Shown: in pieces, positions 35,701-42,800 of the stretch
How the letters are laid out: each line of letters opens with the position of its first letter
Numbering within the stretch: position 1 is the stretch's first letter
Assembly: GCF_018991925.1 (NCBI RefSeq)
Contig: NW_024744357.1
Location: 5,403,263 to 5,467,262 of the forward strand
Length of the DNA stretch: 64,000 nucleotides
Reading direction: 5' to 3'
Origin: Homarus americanus
Taxonomy: Eukaryota; Arthropoda; Malacostraca; Decapoda; Nephropidae
Translations under genes and position numbers: made by a program
The notes under the pieces: generated by a model
The model's input: the letters and a program-made list of their open reading frames with translations, nothing else
Told to the model about the DNA's origin: nothing
The model's database searches: none

Positions 35701-37516
35701 TATTACCACCATGCTATTGTACTATCCCAGATGATACTAAATGTTACATAATACTTCCTGGAGATAAATGTATAGTATATATCAGGTGCCTAAATGAGAG
35801 CTCAGATTCTCAACTGGCTCAGCCATGTTAATATTGTTATTATTATCCACACTGTATCTGTTTTTCTGGCTAAATAAACTGTTTCAATTCAATTCAATAA
35901 ATACTGTTATATCATCACAGTATAGTCTCGATTTACACGGATTTCCTTTACGAGGTTGGTCATTTACATGGCACCTGGCCAGACAGGCAATTATTAGTTA
36001 CGCGGTACACTCCACCATTTACGCGGGAAGCGGCGCAGGCAGGGTGCGCACTAGGTTGCCCAGTCAACAAAACATTACCGGGTTCTTCATCCGCCACCCA
36101 CCACAGCCACCCCAAGTCAGTGATAGTGAGGATATGGACTTTGAGGGGTTTGACAAAGAGGCCCTGCAAGCCTCTGTGGTGGATAGTGATACAGGTGAGG
36201 GCCAATAATCTGCCCTCTGCCTCGTAACCAGCCACCCATCCCCGTGTGCCCAGCCACCTCTTCTACTAACGTAAGTGTTAAAAAGCCTAATACTATTGAT
36301 ATTTCTCTTAAATATTGTGTGTGCATACCATCATAAAATTAAGATGTTATTTTTACTACAACGCACGTATTGTGTAGGAAAAAGGGTAGTCTGGCGGTCG
36401 GCCCAGTCTCTATTTCAATTAATCCCATTTGTTGTTATTTCGTTTACGCGTTTCTCGTTTTACGCGGACCAACACGGGTTTAATTGACCGCGTAAACCGA
36501 GACTATACTGTATTTATAAACAATGAACCGGTAAAACAACCTTGGCGTGACCAGTAATTTAAGCCTTAATAACACTGGTTTGGAAACAGTGTAGTGGATG
36601 AATGGAACACGTTACCAAATATCATCATTAACTCGAATACGCTGAATAGCTTCAAACATAGGTTGGATGCTTATACGAGCAATAGGGGTTGGTTATAAAC
36701 GGGACTGCCCAGTATGGGCCAATAGGCCTGCTGCAGTTTCCTCCATTCTTATGTTCTTATATCAATTTTGTGGTCACATTAAAATTATTCACACAAGGAT
36801 CCCATACAATACATAATTAAATATAAAGATATATTTTTTTTTAAAAGAAATATAATAACGTCACAAATGATACGTTTACGATAAATTTGCATTAATATGT
36901 TAGGGAGTAATGGAATACTTTATAAGTCCAGTGTGTTAGTTGCATGTCCTAAACCATGTTGGGCAGCTTGTAAAATTTTACCCATGCTTAATAAGGTTAG
37001 GTTAGGTTAGGTTAGTTTGGTTGTTTGCTTCGAATAAAACAAAACCCATCGGAAAAACACATTGCTCAACTGGAGAGCCAATGTGGTTGACAATGGAAAT
37101 TTAACCAAATTATAAAACATTATATGATCAGTAATTACTCAGCGAAATTATTTAAACATGAAAACATATGTAAGTAAATCACTGTGGGTGCGCGTGATGA
37201 AGGTAAAGGAAAGATGTGAGTTACAGGAAATAATATGTAGATGGTTTGAGGGAAGTAATTTACAAGGCAACGAAAATTACTACTTAGGGTAGCACAAGTC
37301 ACGCCACAACCATATACTTAAAACAAAGTAACAGTGAAGACAAGTTAACAGAGAACAACTCGAGTATTTGACAAGAGGAAAATGTGACAGATTAATTTAG
37401 AGGCAAAACAACACCATGATGGCGGCGACCTAACACACAAACTCTCCTATTGTTTAATACCCAAGAGACGCCATTAAGACACTCACGCTGGTGTGAAGGG
37501 TCGTCCTTAACGCCAT
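14050..37516 (-). CDS. CycB: Cyclin B gene, complete coding region (8 coding exons, 391 aa)
   Basis: Cyclin B is the regulatory subunit of CDK1 and drives entry into mitosis. It is destroyed by the APC/C at anaphase. The coding exons, in gene order, are 37516-37487, 33151-32970, 27831-27621, 27101-26943, 20856-20617, 18873-18755, 17194-17068 and 14157-14050. All junction phases agree and the joined frame stays open for 392 codons including the stop. A perfect destruction box (RxxLxxxx[10 protein letters not shown]) lies at residues 33-41. The cyclin box starts with LDGQQITG and [10 protein letters not shown] (about 151-169), followed by [11 protein letters not shown] (about 212-222) and the B-type signature FLRRNSKAG (265-273). 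The second cyclin fold follows, ending in [12 protein letters not shown]. The length matches animal cyclin B (about 400 aa). Intron 7 uses a GC donor; all other introns are GT-AG. The introns are large and full of transposons. Known facts are the family roles; the exon model is inferred by eye. Confidence 0.95.
14274..15951. mobile_element. Pogo/Tigger-type TIR element, CAGTGGTCCCTCGGTTAACG family (outer copy)
   Basis: TIRs CAGTGGTCCCTCGGTTAACG (left) and the inverted CTAACCGAGGGACCACTG (right) are each flanked by TA. It lies in cyclin B 3' intron/flank sequence. The interior is non-coding and A/T-rich, interrupted at 14829-15662 by a relative of itself. A third copy is at 47254-48774. Confidence 0.85.
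14829..15662. mobile_element. Same-family TIR element nested inside the outer copy
   Basis: TIRs CAGTGACCCCTCGGTTAACG and the inverted GTTAAACGAGGGGTCACTG are flanked by TA. The outer element's body continues on both sides (AATATTCAAGACACC before, AATATTAAAGAGCACAAC after), so this insertion is the younger one. Confidence 0.85.
16285..16500 (+). mobile_element. Degenerate LINE C-terminal fragment
   Basis: Frame pieces read like the RWxxHVxRMxE, GRxRGRPRxTW and LRDKNV tail of RT polyproteins ([32 protein letters not shown]), with frameshifts. It is a remnant. Confidence 0.5.
16655..16950. repeat. 25-bp minisatellite CTGACCTACAGCACACTTTA
   Basis: About eleven copies of CACTGACCTACAGCACACTT plus TACGG, with variants CTACTCC and TTCATGG. 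It lies in cyclin B intron 7. Confidence 0.95.
17068..17194 (-). CDS. CycB: Cyclin B coding exon 7 (non-canonical GC donor)
   Basis: The acceptor is TTTTACAG. One base completes Arg314, then residues 315-356 follow ([15 protein letters not shown], then [14 protein letters not shown], ending in AKQQ). The 3' end reads CAG|GCAAGT, the classical GC-AG type donor. Using it gives phase 0, which fits the next exon; the only nearby GT (4 bases on) would shift the frame. Confidence 0.88.
17214..17375 (-). mobile_element. tRNA-derived SINE
   Basis: On the minus strand an A-box-like TGGTCCAGCGGTTAG (17354-17368) is followed by a B box GGTTCGAATCC (17307-17317), about 40 bp apart as in tRNA promoters. 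A unique body follows, then an (AT)n tail at 17214-17248. A real tRNA is unlikely because no aminoacyl stem closes. Confidence 0.8.
17393..17531. repeat. Large inverted repeat (54-bp arms, about 31-bp loop)
   Basis: Arms 17393-17446 and 17478-17531 are near-perfect complements (ACTTTGTTATATTGCAC, GCCTGTTCAACGAG and GTGAACC are shared). It directly adjoins the 5' end of the SINE at 17214-17375. Confidence 0.9.
17529..17780. repeat. (GT)n microsatellite with TAATAATA interruptions
   Basis: Five or six GT runs separated by AATATAATAATT. Confidence 0.95.
17874..18180 (+). mobile_element. Tigger-type MITE, CGACTTACGAC family, copy 1
   Basis: Flanked by TA on both sides. The ends are CAGGTAGTCCCCAACTTACG and the inverted CGTAAGTCGGGGAGTACCTG. 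The interior keeps an ATG followed by AGKLKSE codons (ATG at 18019), which looks like the start of a lost transposase. Confidence 0.85.
18473..18600. mobile_element. 128-bp MITE, CAGTAAAACCTCC family
   Basis: The left end CAGTAAAACCTCCATATAAC pairs with the inverted right end GTTAGATGGAGGTTTCACTG. TA flanks both sides. Confidence 0.85.
18755..18873 (-). CDS. CycB: Cyclin B coding exon 6
   Basis: The acceptor is TTTACAG and the donor AG|GTAAGC; residues 275-313 plus two bases of Arg314. It contains [17 protein letters not shown], which matches the conserved [11 protein letters not shown] segment, and the start of the second cyclin fold ([13 protein letters not shown]). Confidence 0.94.
18880..19712. 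other. Cyclin B intron 5 sequence, nothing recognised
   Basis: A/T-rich, with no coding, RNA or TIR signal seen. Confidence 0.4.
19713..20144 (-). CDS. Unidentified ORF nested in cyclin B intron 5 (143 aa, possible first exon)
   Basis: The frame opens at ATG 20144 and holds a Ser/Asp/Gly-rich acidic middle, then a strongly basic stretch ([20 protein letters not shown]). Basic W-x-x-x-VxK-x-KR segments of this kind occur in uncharacterised arthropod and transposon-linked proteins, but I cannot name the family. A donor-like AAAC|GTAATT lies just after AKHK, so the last dozen residues may be intronic. Upstream (20253-20348) are three CCAAT boxes in a G/C-rich block. It could be a nested host gene, a domesticated element, or a transposon exon. 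Confidence 0.35.
   Translation of the reverse strand: MALFMSTGVRSAVQCVPDIRATRVRPGLLVWVQEPIIPERVFSDDSVHVDTPTMLGDSDFGSEFSGDYGDTSATGDGAGDELLDVGELSGGGAPHDADCRGQEPPSPRPYRKKGRKRQRRVDEWAQEVAKHKRNLIMTRPLKL
20253..20348 (-). promoter_or_regulatory. Promoter-like block with three CCAAT boxes
   Basis: ATTGG (CCAAT on the minus strand) occurs at 20253-20257, 20295-20299 and 20344-20348, spaced 42 and 49 bp, with a TGACGTA half-CRE at 20269-20275 and poly-G runs. The block is 110-205 bp upstream of the ORF at 20144. It sits inside a cyclin B intron, in the same orientation as the gene. Confidence 0.4.
20617..20856 (-). CDS. CycB: Cyclin B coding exon 5 (cyclin box core)
   Basis: The acceptor is CCTTTACAG and the donor GTAAGT, with both ends in phase 0; residues 195-274. 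This is the most conserved cyclin B segment, with [28 protein letters not shown] and [14 protein letters not shown]. The last motif separates B-type from A-type cyclins. Confidence 0.97.
20880..21830. other. Cyclin B intron 4 sequence, nothing recognised
   Basis: Contains TACTGTACAGTA motifs near 21027. No gene or clear repeat was seen. Confidence 0.4.
21887..22105. repeat. Imperfect foldback inverted repeat
   Basis: GTTTGTTCAACTACATGG (21954-21971) is perfectly complemented at 22048-22065. The match extends outward through CATAACTCGG/CATAACTCAGG to GAGAGAGGGGATTCAG, with a roughly 40-bp extra segment in the left arm. Confidence 0.8.
22520..22960 (-). mobile_element. hAT-superfamily transposase remnant
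   Basis: Minus-strand pieces read [20 protein letters not shown], then [17 protein letters not shown] and [14 protein letters not shown]. This resembles the pre-dimerisation region of hAT-like (KIAA1586/ZBED type) proteins. Frames are broken. Confidence 0.55.
23163..23960. mobile_element. Probable pogo-type TIR element remnant
   Basis: It starts TA-CAGTAAAGCCTCGAAGAACG and ends GCGCATTCACTG-TA. The interior (23390-23700) has a diverged counterpart at 24470-24830. The two ends match only partly, so the boundaries may belong to different elements. Confidence 0.45.
23967..24270 (-). mobile_element. Tigger-type MITE, CGACTTACGAC family, copy 2 (inverted)
   Basis: TA-flanked; CAGCTGCCCCTCGACTTACG and the inverted end CGAGGAGTAGCTG. 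The remnant ATG is at 24111-24113 on the minus strand. Confidence 0.85.
24271..26180. mobile_element. Patchwork of pogo/Tigger-type fragments
   Basis: Contains a transposase N-terminus (25600-25760) and two pairs of internal duplicates: 24855-25050 with 25975-26175, and the TTTTCCACAACTTTTA blocks at 25350 and 25567. The latter also occurs inverted at 31711. Individual element borders could not be set. Confidence 0.55.
25600..25760 (-). pseudogene. Tigger/pogo transposase N-terminus (CENP-B-type HTH), truncated
   Basis: From ATG 25760 the frame reads [20 protein letters not shown] then [20 protein letters not shown] and [11 protein letters not shown]. This is the N-terminal CENP-B/Psq-type helix-turn-helix of Tigger transposases. 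It is cut off after the recognition helix; the catalytic domain is missing. Confidence 0.85.
26943..27101 (-). CDS. CycB: Cyclin B coding exon 4 (start of cyclin box)
   Basis: The acceptor is TTTCAACAG and the exon encodes residues 142-194 in phase 0. It contains YLDGQQITG and [13 protein letters not shown], the helix-1 CDK-contact motif of the cyclin box, and [18 protein letters not shown]. The donor is CAG|GTAGGT. Confidence 0.95.
27225..27430 (+). other. Cyclin B intron 3, possible LINE-tail remnant
   Basis: Faint similarity to the degenerate fragment at 16285-16500 (GATGGTCTGGAGACTGAACA, then CATGTAAGAAAG). Too decayed to be sure. Confidence 0.2.
27621..27831 (-). CDS. CycB: Cyclin B coding exon 3 (N-terminal linker)
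   Basis: The acceptor is TTCTCTAG. The first base completes Ser71 and the exon then encodes residues 72-141, an acidic linker with a hydrophobic stretch ([11 protein letters not shown]) in the area where vertebrate cyclin B1 has its nuclear export signal. It ends in [12 protein letters not shown], the lead-in to the cyclin box. The donor is GTGAGC and the end is phase 0. Confidence 0.92.
28497..28794 (+). mobile_element. Tigger-type MITE, CGACTTACGAC family, copy 3, nested
   Basis: The right end is CGTAAGTCGAGGAGTGGCTG-TA; the left end is eroded (TTTGACTTACGACC). The remnant ATG at 28648 is followed by [11 protein letters not shown] codons, as in copies 1 and 2. Confidence 0.8.
29228..29533 (-). 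pseudogene. Pogo-type transposase N-terminus (HTH and Tc5-type DNA-binding domain)
   Basis: It begins [20 protein letters not shown], a Psq/Brinker-like HTH. ARNEFGVNEK-type and [10 protein letters not shown] segments follow, then [20 protein letters not shown], the HTH_Tnp_Tc5/CENP-B domain. It stops before the DDE domain because of the deletion. POGK and other domesticated proteins share this order, but the flanking TIRs show this copy is a transposon. Confidence 0.85.
29780..31608. other. Cyclin B intron 2 sequence, nothing recognised
   Basis: A 69-aa frame at 29855-30064 ([20 protein letters not shown]) has transposon-like character but no assignable family. The rest shows only TACTGTACTGTA-type motifs. 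Confidence 0.4.
31609..32600. mobile_element. Pogo/Tigger-type TIR element, GGTTGGACC family (992 bp)
   Basis: CGGGTTGGACCCCGCTAATCC-type left end and inverted GGATTAGCAAGGTCCAACCTG-type right end, both TA-flanked. The interior has a block (CCACAACTACTAAAAGTCAA) shared in inverted form with 25570-25615, and one (GGTGGTTTTAGGCTTAA) shared with 49335. Confidence 0.8.
32970..33151 (-). CDS. CycB: Cyclin B coding exon 2 (destruction box)
   Basis: The exon follows a TTTTGTCAG acceptor, encodes residues 11-70 plus two bases of residue 71, and ends at AAAG before GTGAGT. It carries the APC/C destruction box RPALGEVGN and basic residues downstream. The preceding intron (33152-37486) holds a LINE, a pogo-type element and a 32-bp minisatellite. 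Confidence 0.92.
33275..33758. repeat. 32-bp minisatellite GACATATCAAGGGCACAACA
   Basis: About fifteen nearly identical copies of GGGAGTAGAGACATATCAAG plus GGCACAACAGCT. One rearranged unit is at 33511-33545. It lies 120 bp from cyclin B exon 2. Confidence 0.97.
34310..35660 (+). mobile_element. Jockey/CR1-type LINE, RT and 3' part, degenerate
   Basis: Reads [52 protein letters not shown] and LFADDGNLY (RT motifs A-C), then frame-shifted C-terminal pieces ([14 protein letters not shown], [13 protein letters not shown]). The 3' end is an (AAAT)n tail at 35644-35662. It is in cyclin B intron 1, opposite in strand to the gene. RT is broken by indels and a missing PQGS segment. Confidence 0.85.
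35918..36510 (+). mobile_element. Tigger-type element, CAGTATAGTCTCG family, keeps transposase C-terminus
   Basis: TIRs CAGTATAGTCTCGATTTACA and the inverted AAACCGAGACTATACTG. A frame ending at 36208 carries [20 protein letters not shown] and [20 protein letters not shown], closely matching the element at 47867-48537. The catalytic part is absent. Confidence 0.8.
36560..36765 (+). mobile_element. LINE 3'-end fragment
   Basis: Reads [20 protein letters not shown] then [16 protein letters not shown], the CR1-type C-terminus, ending in TTCTTATGTTCTTAT. This tail matches the inverted copy at 6040-7265. Confidence 0.8.
36993..37016. repeat. Interstitial (TTAGG)n tract
   Basis: GGTTAGGTTAGGTTAGGTTAG. 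Similar short tracts lie at 10382-10400, 38850-38890 (reverse strand) and 39590-39608. Confidence 0.9.
37487..37516 (-). CDS. CycB: Cyclin B coding exon 1
   Basis: The exon encodes residues 1-10 ([10 protein letters not shown]), a start typical of invertebrate cyclin B, and ends in phase 0 before a GTGAGT donor. It is the first ATG of the joined frame and lies next to the promoter-like block at 37597-37725. Being only 30 nt of coding sequence, it is easily missed by automatic gene finding. The 5' UTR limit is not visible. Confidence 0.85.
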
Positions 37517-37596
37517 CTTACTGTAGTCTGGTAAATATCCTCACACGTCGGAGAACTTGTTAAAAGAAGTAACAAGTGTTCAAACGGAGCGATGAC

Positions 37597-37725
37597 CAAC
37601 GGTTTAAATGACGCTGTTGGGGGGAGAGGCGGGCAATACTCGTCGCTCATTGGTCAAGCTGTACAGGGGAGGATAGTACTTAGCGCTGATTGGTTGGTTA
37701 GTGGGACATTTAAATTGTGACGTCA
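37597..37725 (-). promoter_or_regulatory. Cyclin B promoter-like block: two CCAAT boxes, CRE, Myb/CHR-like sites
   Basis: ATTGG (CCAAT on the gene strand) occurs at 37649-37653 and again 40 bp away at 37689-37693. A perfect CRE (TGACGTCA) lies at 37718-37725. A Myb-type CAACGG directly abuts TTTAAA, a CHR-like hexamer, at about 37597-37608. Paired CCAAT boxes plus CHR/Myb elements are the known design of mitotic gene promoters (NF-Y, MuvB/B-Myb). The block lies 80-210 bp upstream of the cyclin B ATG. The sites are seen; their use is inferred. Confidence 0.6.
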
Positions 37726-38340
37726 TTATTTATATTATATATATTTTTACATTTTGGTTTGATATAATTCAGATAGTTTAGGTGAATATTAAGACAATAT
37801 AATATATACTTATATATAGTTGATTGGGGGATATATGTTGCGTGAACTAGAACTATTATTATTATAACACAATAGTATTACTTTCACCAACTATCACCAG
37901 AAATCAAGAAAAGAAAAACTATTACTAATAAAAATTAAGCATAATTTAATTATATATTAAAACTATACAAAACAACCTTTTTATTAAATTAATAATTAAT
38001 CATTAAGATAAAAAGTATATATAAAAATAATATATTGAGACCGAACTTAAAACTTCAACTGCCTGACTTGGAATTAAAAACAAAACAAAATAAACAATAT
38101 TTTTCTCTTTTGAGTTTAATTTAGTTTTTAGTTTTGTTGAAATTTCATAGAATTATATTTTACTGTAAAATATTTATAGAAATTTAATTTTTTACGTCAA
38201 AATGAAAATCATAACAATAAATTTGGGAATTTTTTATATTTTTTCCAGATATTTTTCAGTGTTTATTGTATGACATGTTAAAAAAAATTTAGTATAGTCA
38301 TAAATTAAAAAATTATTACCATAACTCTAATAAACTTAAT
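37726..38340. other. A/T-rich spacer between cyclin B and TRNT1
   Basis: Very A/T-rich, with no coding signal. Together with the block at 37597-37725 it forms the divergent intergenic region. Confidence 0.6.
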
Positions 38341-38374
38341 ATCATTGAGAGTCACACTGTAATGGACAAGAGTG

Positions 38375-38446
38375 ATGCTGGCGGCTGCTCCTCGACTCTC
38401 CACATTCCTGCCTCGAAATTCACTTTTCTGGCAAACTCTCTGTTAT
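38375..38446 (+). CDS. TRNT1: TRNT1 coding exon 1 (mitochondrial presequence)
   Basis: ATG at 38375; the exon encodes 24 residues beginning MLAAAPRLSTFLPR and ends in CY before GTGAGT. Phase 0 matches exon 2, and the joined CY-HLHTMK resembles the human QY-LFTMK junction. An overlapping ATG 13 bases upstream lies in another frame and would not join in frame. No transcript evidence is available, so this exon is an inference from composition, donor and phase. Confidence 0.7.
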
Positions 38447-39812
38447 GTGAGTCTCTATCATTAACCTCAATGGAAGTATAGAGATAAAGTCAGTTGTACA
38501 GCACCAGTATAGCGTGATAATTGATGGTTGACAATCTCACTGTTAATACGGTCTGCAGTAATGTCTGTATATTTACCTTTGATAACCATTTACTACTTCA
38601 CTGTCGAGATATTTCATAGACAACTAATATAAAACACCTTCACTTAAGACTGTTTTATAGTAGACACTCGTACTTATGGCAGTAAATATTTTGAAGTTGC
38701 CACCAGCTAATTGACTTGAAAATAGGTTTTTATAGTGTAAGTCACGGTGTTAAGTACAGATATAACCTTAATTACCAAAGGATATGAAGTAGTTGAGAAA
38801 TTAGAAAACTAGTGGAAGGTCAAACAATGTTAAACCTCAAAAAAAAAATTAACCTAACCTAACCTCAAAAAATATAAAACCTAACCTAACCCCTAGTGTG
38901 TGAGAAACTTACACCCATCTCCAGCGCTTTAACCCAAATGTGTTAAAAAATGTTTATTTAAAAGTTCAAGTCAAGTACTGGGCATGCTCTGGCTCCTGAT
39001 GTATCTGAACCTGCAGTAATGTCTATATTTACCTAATGGTCACCCACTACTTTATATATATTGTTTGTATACCTGCAGTAATGTCTATATTGCTTGTATA
39101 CCTACACTGGGTAATGTCTGATAACAGCTCTACCAGCAGTTGTTATTCAATAATGTTTATTTTTTTCCACAGATATTCTTATCATTATACTAAGTACAGT
39201 ACTGTAAAAGAAGCGACAACCTTTTATATTAATTATAGAAGTATTTTTTTTTCTTTTTAGTTTTTTTTCAATCTTTGATCATAAATCACCCTTAGTGGGC
39301 AAGGCATGAAGGATGAGGGAAATTATGAGGTCAAATACAGTGAAAAACTGATCATATGACGCTAAAATCATGACCCTACATGATTTGTACATAATTAAAT
39401 AAATTATTTACTGTAAATACTTCTCTGATAAACCTGAGGAGTTATTACATCTGCCCAATTTTTACAACCAATCCACTCGATCTGAGCATAATCTCACGTC
39501 CACAAAGAAATTTTAAAACTACATCACTAATTCCCTTCTGTTTAATATGGCGAGGGGGAACAGGGGCAGAACCCCCTTGCCAGGAAGTTAGGTAAGGTTA
39601 GGTTAGGTTCTATTAAGTTCTAGTAAATGTTAAGAACATCTGTGGAAAAAAGTGAACGAAATCAAACAACTCCTTCTGGTGGTAGAGCTGTTCTCAGACA
39701 TTACCCTGCAATATCTGTATATATTGTTTGTATACCAACAATGTCTGTATATATTGTTTGTATACCAACAATGTATATATATATATATGTATATGTACTG
39801 TATATATATATA

Positions 39813-39889
<77 letters not shown>

Positions 39890-42800
39890 TGTATAGTAAC
39901 AGTACTGGGCTTCACAATAGCCCTTGACAAAATTATCAAGAACAATGGAGGGATCCTACACATGCTACCTTCCCTCGGCATGGCCACCTCTAGTGGGTGG
40001 CCATTTAGGTAAATAAGATAAATTTAACCTGCCAAACACAATATAAAATAATATATTTTCATTCTGGGATAGGTACCGGTAATTAAGTTAGGTTAGGTGG
40101 TTAGCTATGCCATTTGATATTAATATTGAAGCGGGGACTTTCCTTGGGATGAATGTTGCTTTTCCACTCAGGACGCCTCGGTATGTGCTGACAGCATTGC
40201 TGGGGTTATACAGGGTGGTATGAGTGCATGTATCTCATCTTCTACCAAAACTTTCACTTTACAATCATGGTTTGATCGCTCCTGTTCTCTTACATGTAGG
40301 GAGAGAGATAGGGCATATCAAGCTATCTCCTTCTCCTATTACCCACTCCTCTTTCATTACTTCTAGGAATTGTTGTAAGGCTATTCTGTCCTGACTAATT
40401 CTTCCACTAGTAAATCCTTCTCGTCCTTAACCAAAAACATTTTTAACAACTTCTGCACTCCCTCTTTTCCTCCTCTCTTCTGACCTGATAACTCTGTAGC
40501 CAACTCTCCCCCTGACAAAGCCAATCTCTTTGGCACCTTAGACGATTCCCACTCTATCCCTCCTACCCCTGCTCCTCCTACTGAACCTATGCACTTTCCT
40601 ATAATCTCCACTCGCAGGGTTGGATGTGAGTAAGGCGCATGGACTGGACAGAATACCCCCTTGTGTTCTGAGGGAGTCAGCTGTCCTTGGTCAAATTGAC
40701 TGACTGAAAAGTAACCATTACCACTACAGTAACTTTCTCCACCAGCACATTCACATAAGCACTTGCCTGATTTTCTAATTTCTCCTTGTTTATGCTCACG
40801 TAATAAGTAGCAATATAACAAAAGAAAATCATTATGGCATTCTACTGAGAAACGAGTTCTGTTCCTGAGGCTTGTTCGTAAGTCTAACTTTATTTTTGAT
40901 ACTGAACAGTAAAAATTAAGAAAAAAAATAACGGAAGTAGAGTACTGTACAGCTATACTGTACTGTACCCCAATAATAAATACAGCACATTACAGTATAT
41001 CTTACAAACCTTTTAGGGGAGCGTCTGGCTGAAGCACAAAATTCATTAGTATCAGTTCTACCTAATCCCTAATACCTGGTTCTCCCTTATATTCTTATCA
41101 ATTTTCAAAATCCTACTTCTCCATAATTTCTTGCTATATTACGTTTAAATTTATGTGGAGTATGGGTAATGCACTCCTCTTGAACTTGACATATAGATAT
41201 TTCTGGTTATCGCTTTTCTTTTCAGTGCATGAATTTTTTTCCTAACTTACCATTTTCCCTCAAAATATTTATAAAGATAAATCAGCAAATAATAAACCAA
41301 GCCAAATATAAAGAAAATCTATATGTTCTGCCATGCACAATATATTATTTTACTACTTAGTTTTTGTTTTATTAGAATTGGTTCATAAATGGGTCAGCCT
41401 TAGGGATTTGAAGGTTAGAAAAACTCGTTTTGAGATACGGGCCGATAGGGTGACGCAAGAGCAACACACGGTCGAACCTCACTATCGCTTCTTTCATGGG
41501 TAACTGAGGCCTACAAGCAGCTCAGACTCTCGTCTTGCTGCTAGCTCGCTGAGGGAGGTGCCAGATACTGATTTTTACCAAGTAATTGGTATTACTTTAC
41601 ACCAAAATATTATTATAAATACTTTTCTACAGCTTTTGCTACATAAACAGAAGGGCCCTCCAAATGAAGGGAGGGGGGGGGGGGGTAGAGCAATCATGCA
41701 TAGCCATAGGCTTTCTTTGGGAATTTTTTCTGACTATTTTTGTAATTTTCCGAATTTCATTGTATTTTGAGCCGGACACTCTCCTTAACAGTATTTAAAT
41801 GTGCACAATAAATTTCTTATAATTAATTTTTTAGGGAGCTGTACTACTGCCTGTGGTAATAACTGAACATTATACAGTACAGTATGTAGGTGTTCTCTTG
41901 GCTGGCTCACTACTGCCTGTGGTAATCAAAATAAATAGAAGCATATCCTAAAAATCTTATAAATACTAGCTGTCAGACTATTATGTGCAGTAACATACCT
42001 TATAGAGTGCAGTACTGTACTATACACTAGTTATGTTAGTTATGTTGGGTTTCTTTAGTTCATTTTACTTGCATTAAAAGAAGACCCTAGAATATAGATG
42101 CTACACATATTGAAAATGAAAATTCTGTTCAATAAGTTATTATTACCTTTTATTTTGCAGCACCTGCACACAATGAAAATTGAAGAAAGTCGCATGGCTG
42201 CGGTCCTTCGTCCGGGAGTGAAAAAATTAGCGGGTATGTTCAGTGAGCATGGATATGAGGTGAGAATAGCAGGTGGAGCAGTGAGGGACTTACTCTTGGG
42301 TAAAGTGCCTCATGATCTAGACTTTGCCACAACAGCAACTCCAGAACAAATGAAGTCAATCTTTGAGACAGAAGGAGTCAGGATGATAAATGCCGGTGGA
42401 GAAAAACACGGAACCGTGACCGTACGTTTGGAGGACGAAAACTACGAGTGTACGACCTTGAGAATTGACCTGGTGACTGATGGTAGGCACGCAACAGTTC
42501 AGTTTACCCAAGATTGGGAGTTAGATGCCAACAGACGTGATCTCACCATCAATGCAATGTTTCTCGGTCTTGATGGGACCGTTTATGACTATTTTAATGG
42601 AAGCAAACATCTTCAAGATAGGTTTGTTACTTTTGTCGGTGATGCAGATAAACGCATCAAGGAAGATTATCTGCGGATATTACGTTACTTTCGTTTTTAC
42701 GGTCGTATTGCAGAAGGTCCCGATAACCACAGTCCAGAAGTGTTGGAAAGCATCAAGAAAAATGTAGAAGGTCTTGGTAAGATTTCTGGAGAGAGAATAT

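Noticed and set aside
39627..39987. Frames rich in Ile/Tyr on both strands
   Set aside because: Translation of a (TA)n microsatellite.
40381..40821. 146-aa minus-strand frame
   Set aside because: It is the antisense of a LINE fragment readable on the plus strand.
42098..42160. Upstream ATG of the long TRNT1 frame as the true start
   Set aside because: The 21 codons cover a polypyrimidine tract and a TTTTGCAG acceptor, and the protein similarity begins only after it. A better first exon exists at 38375.
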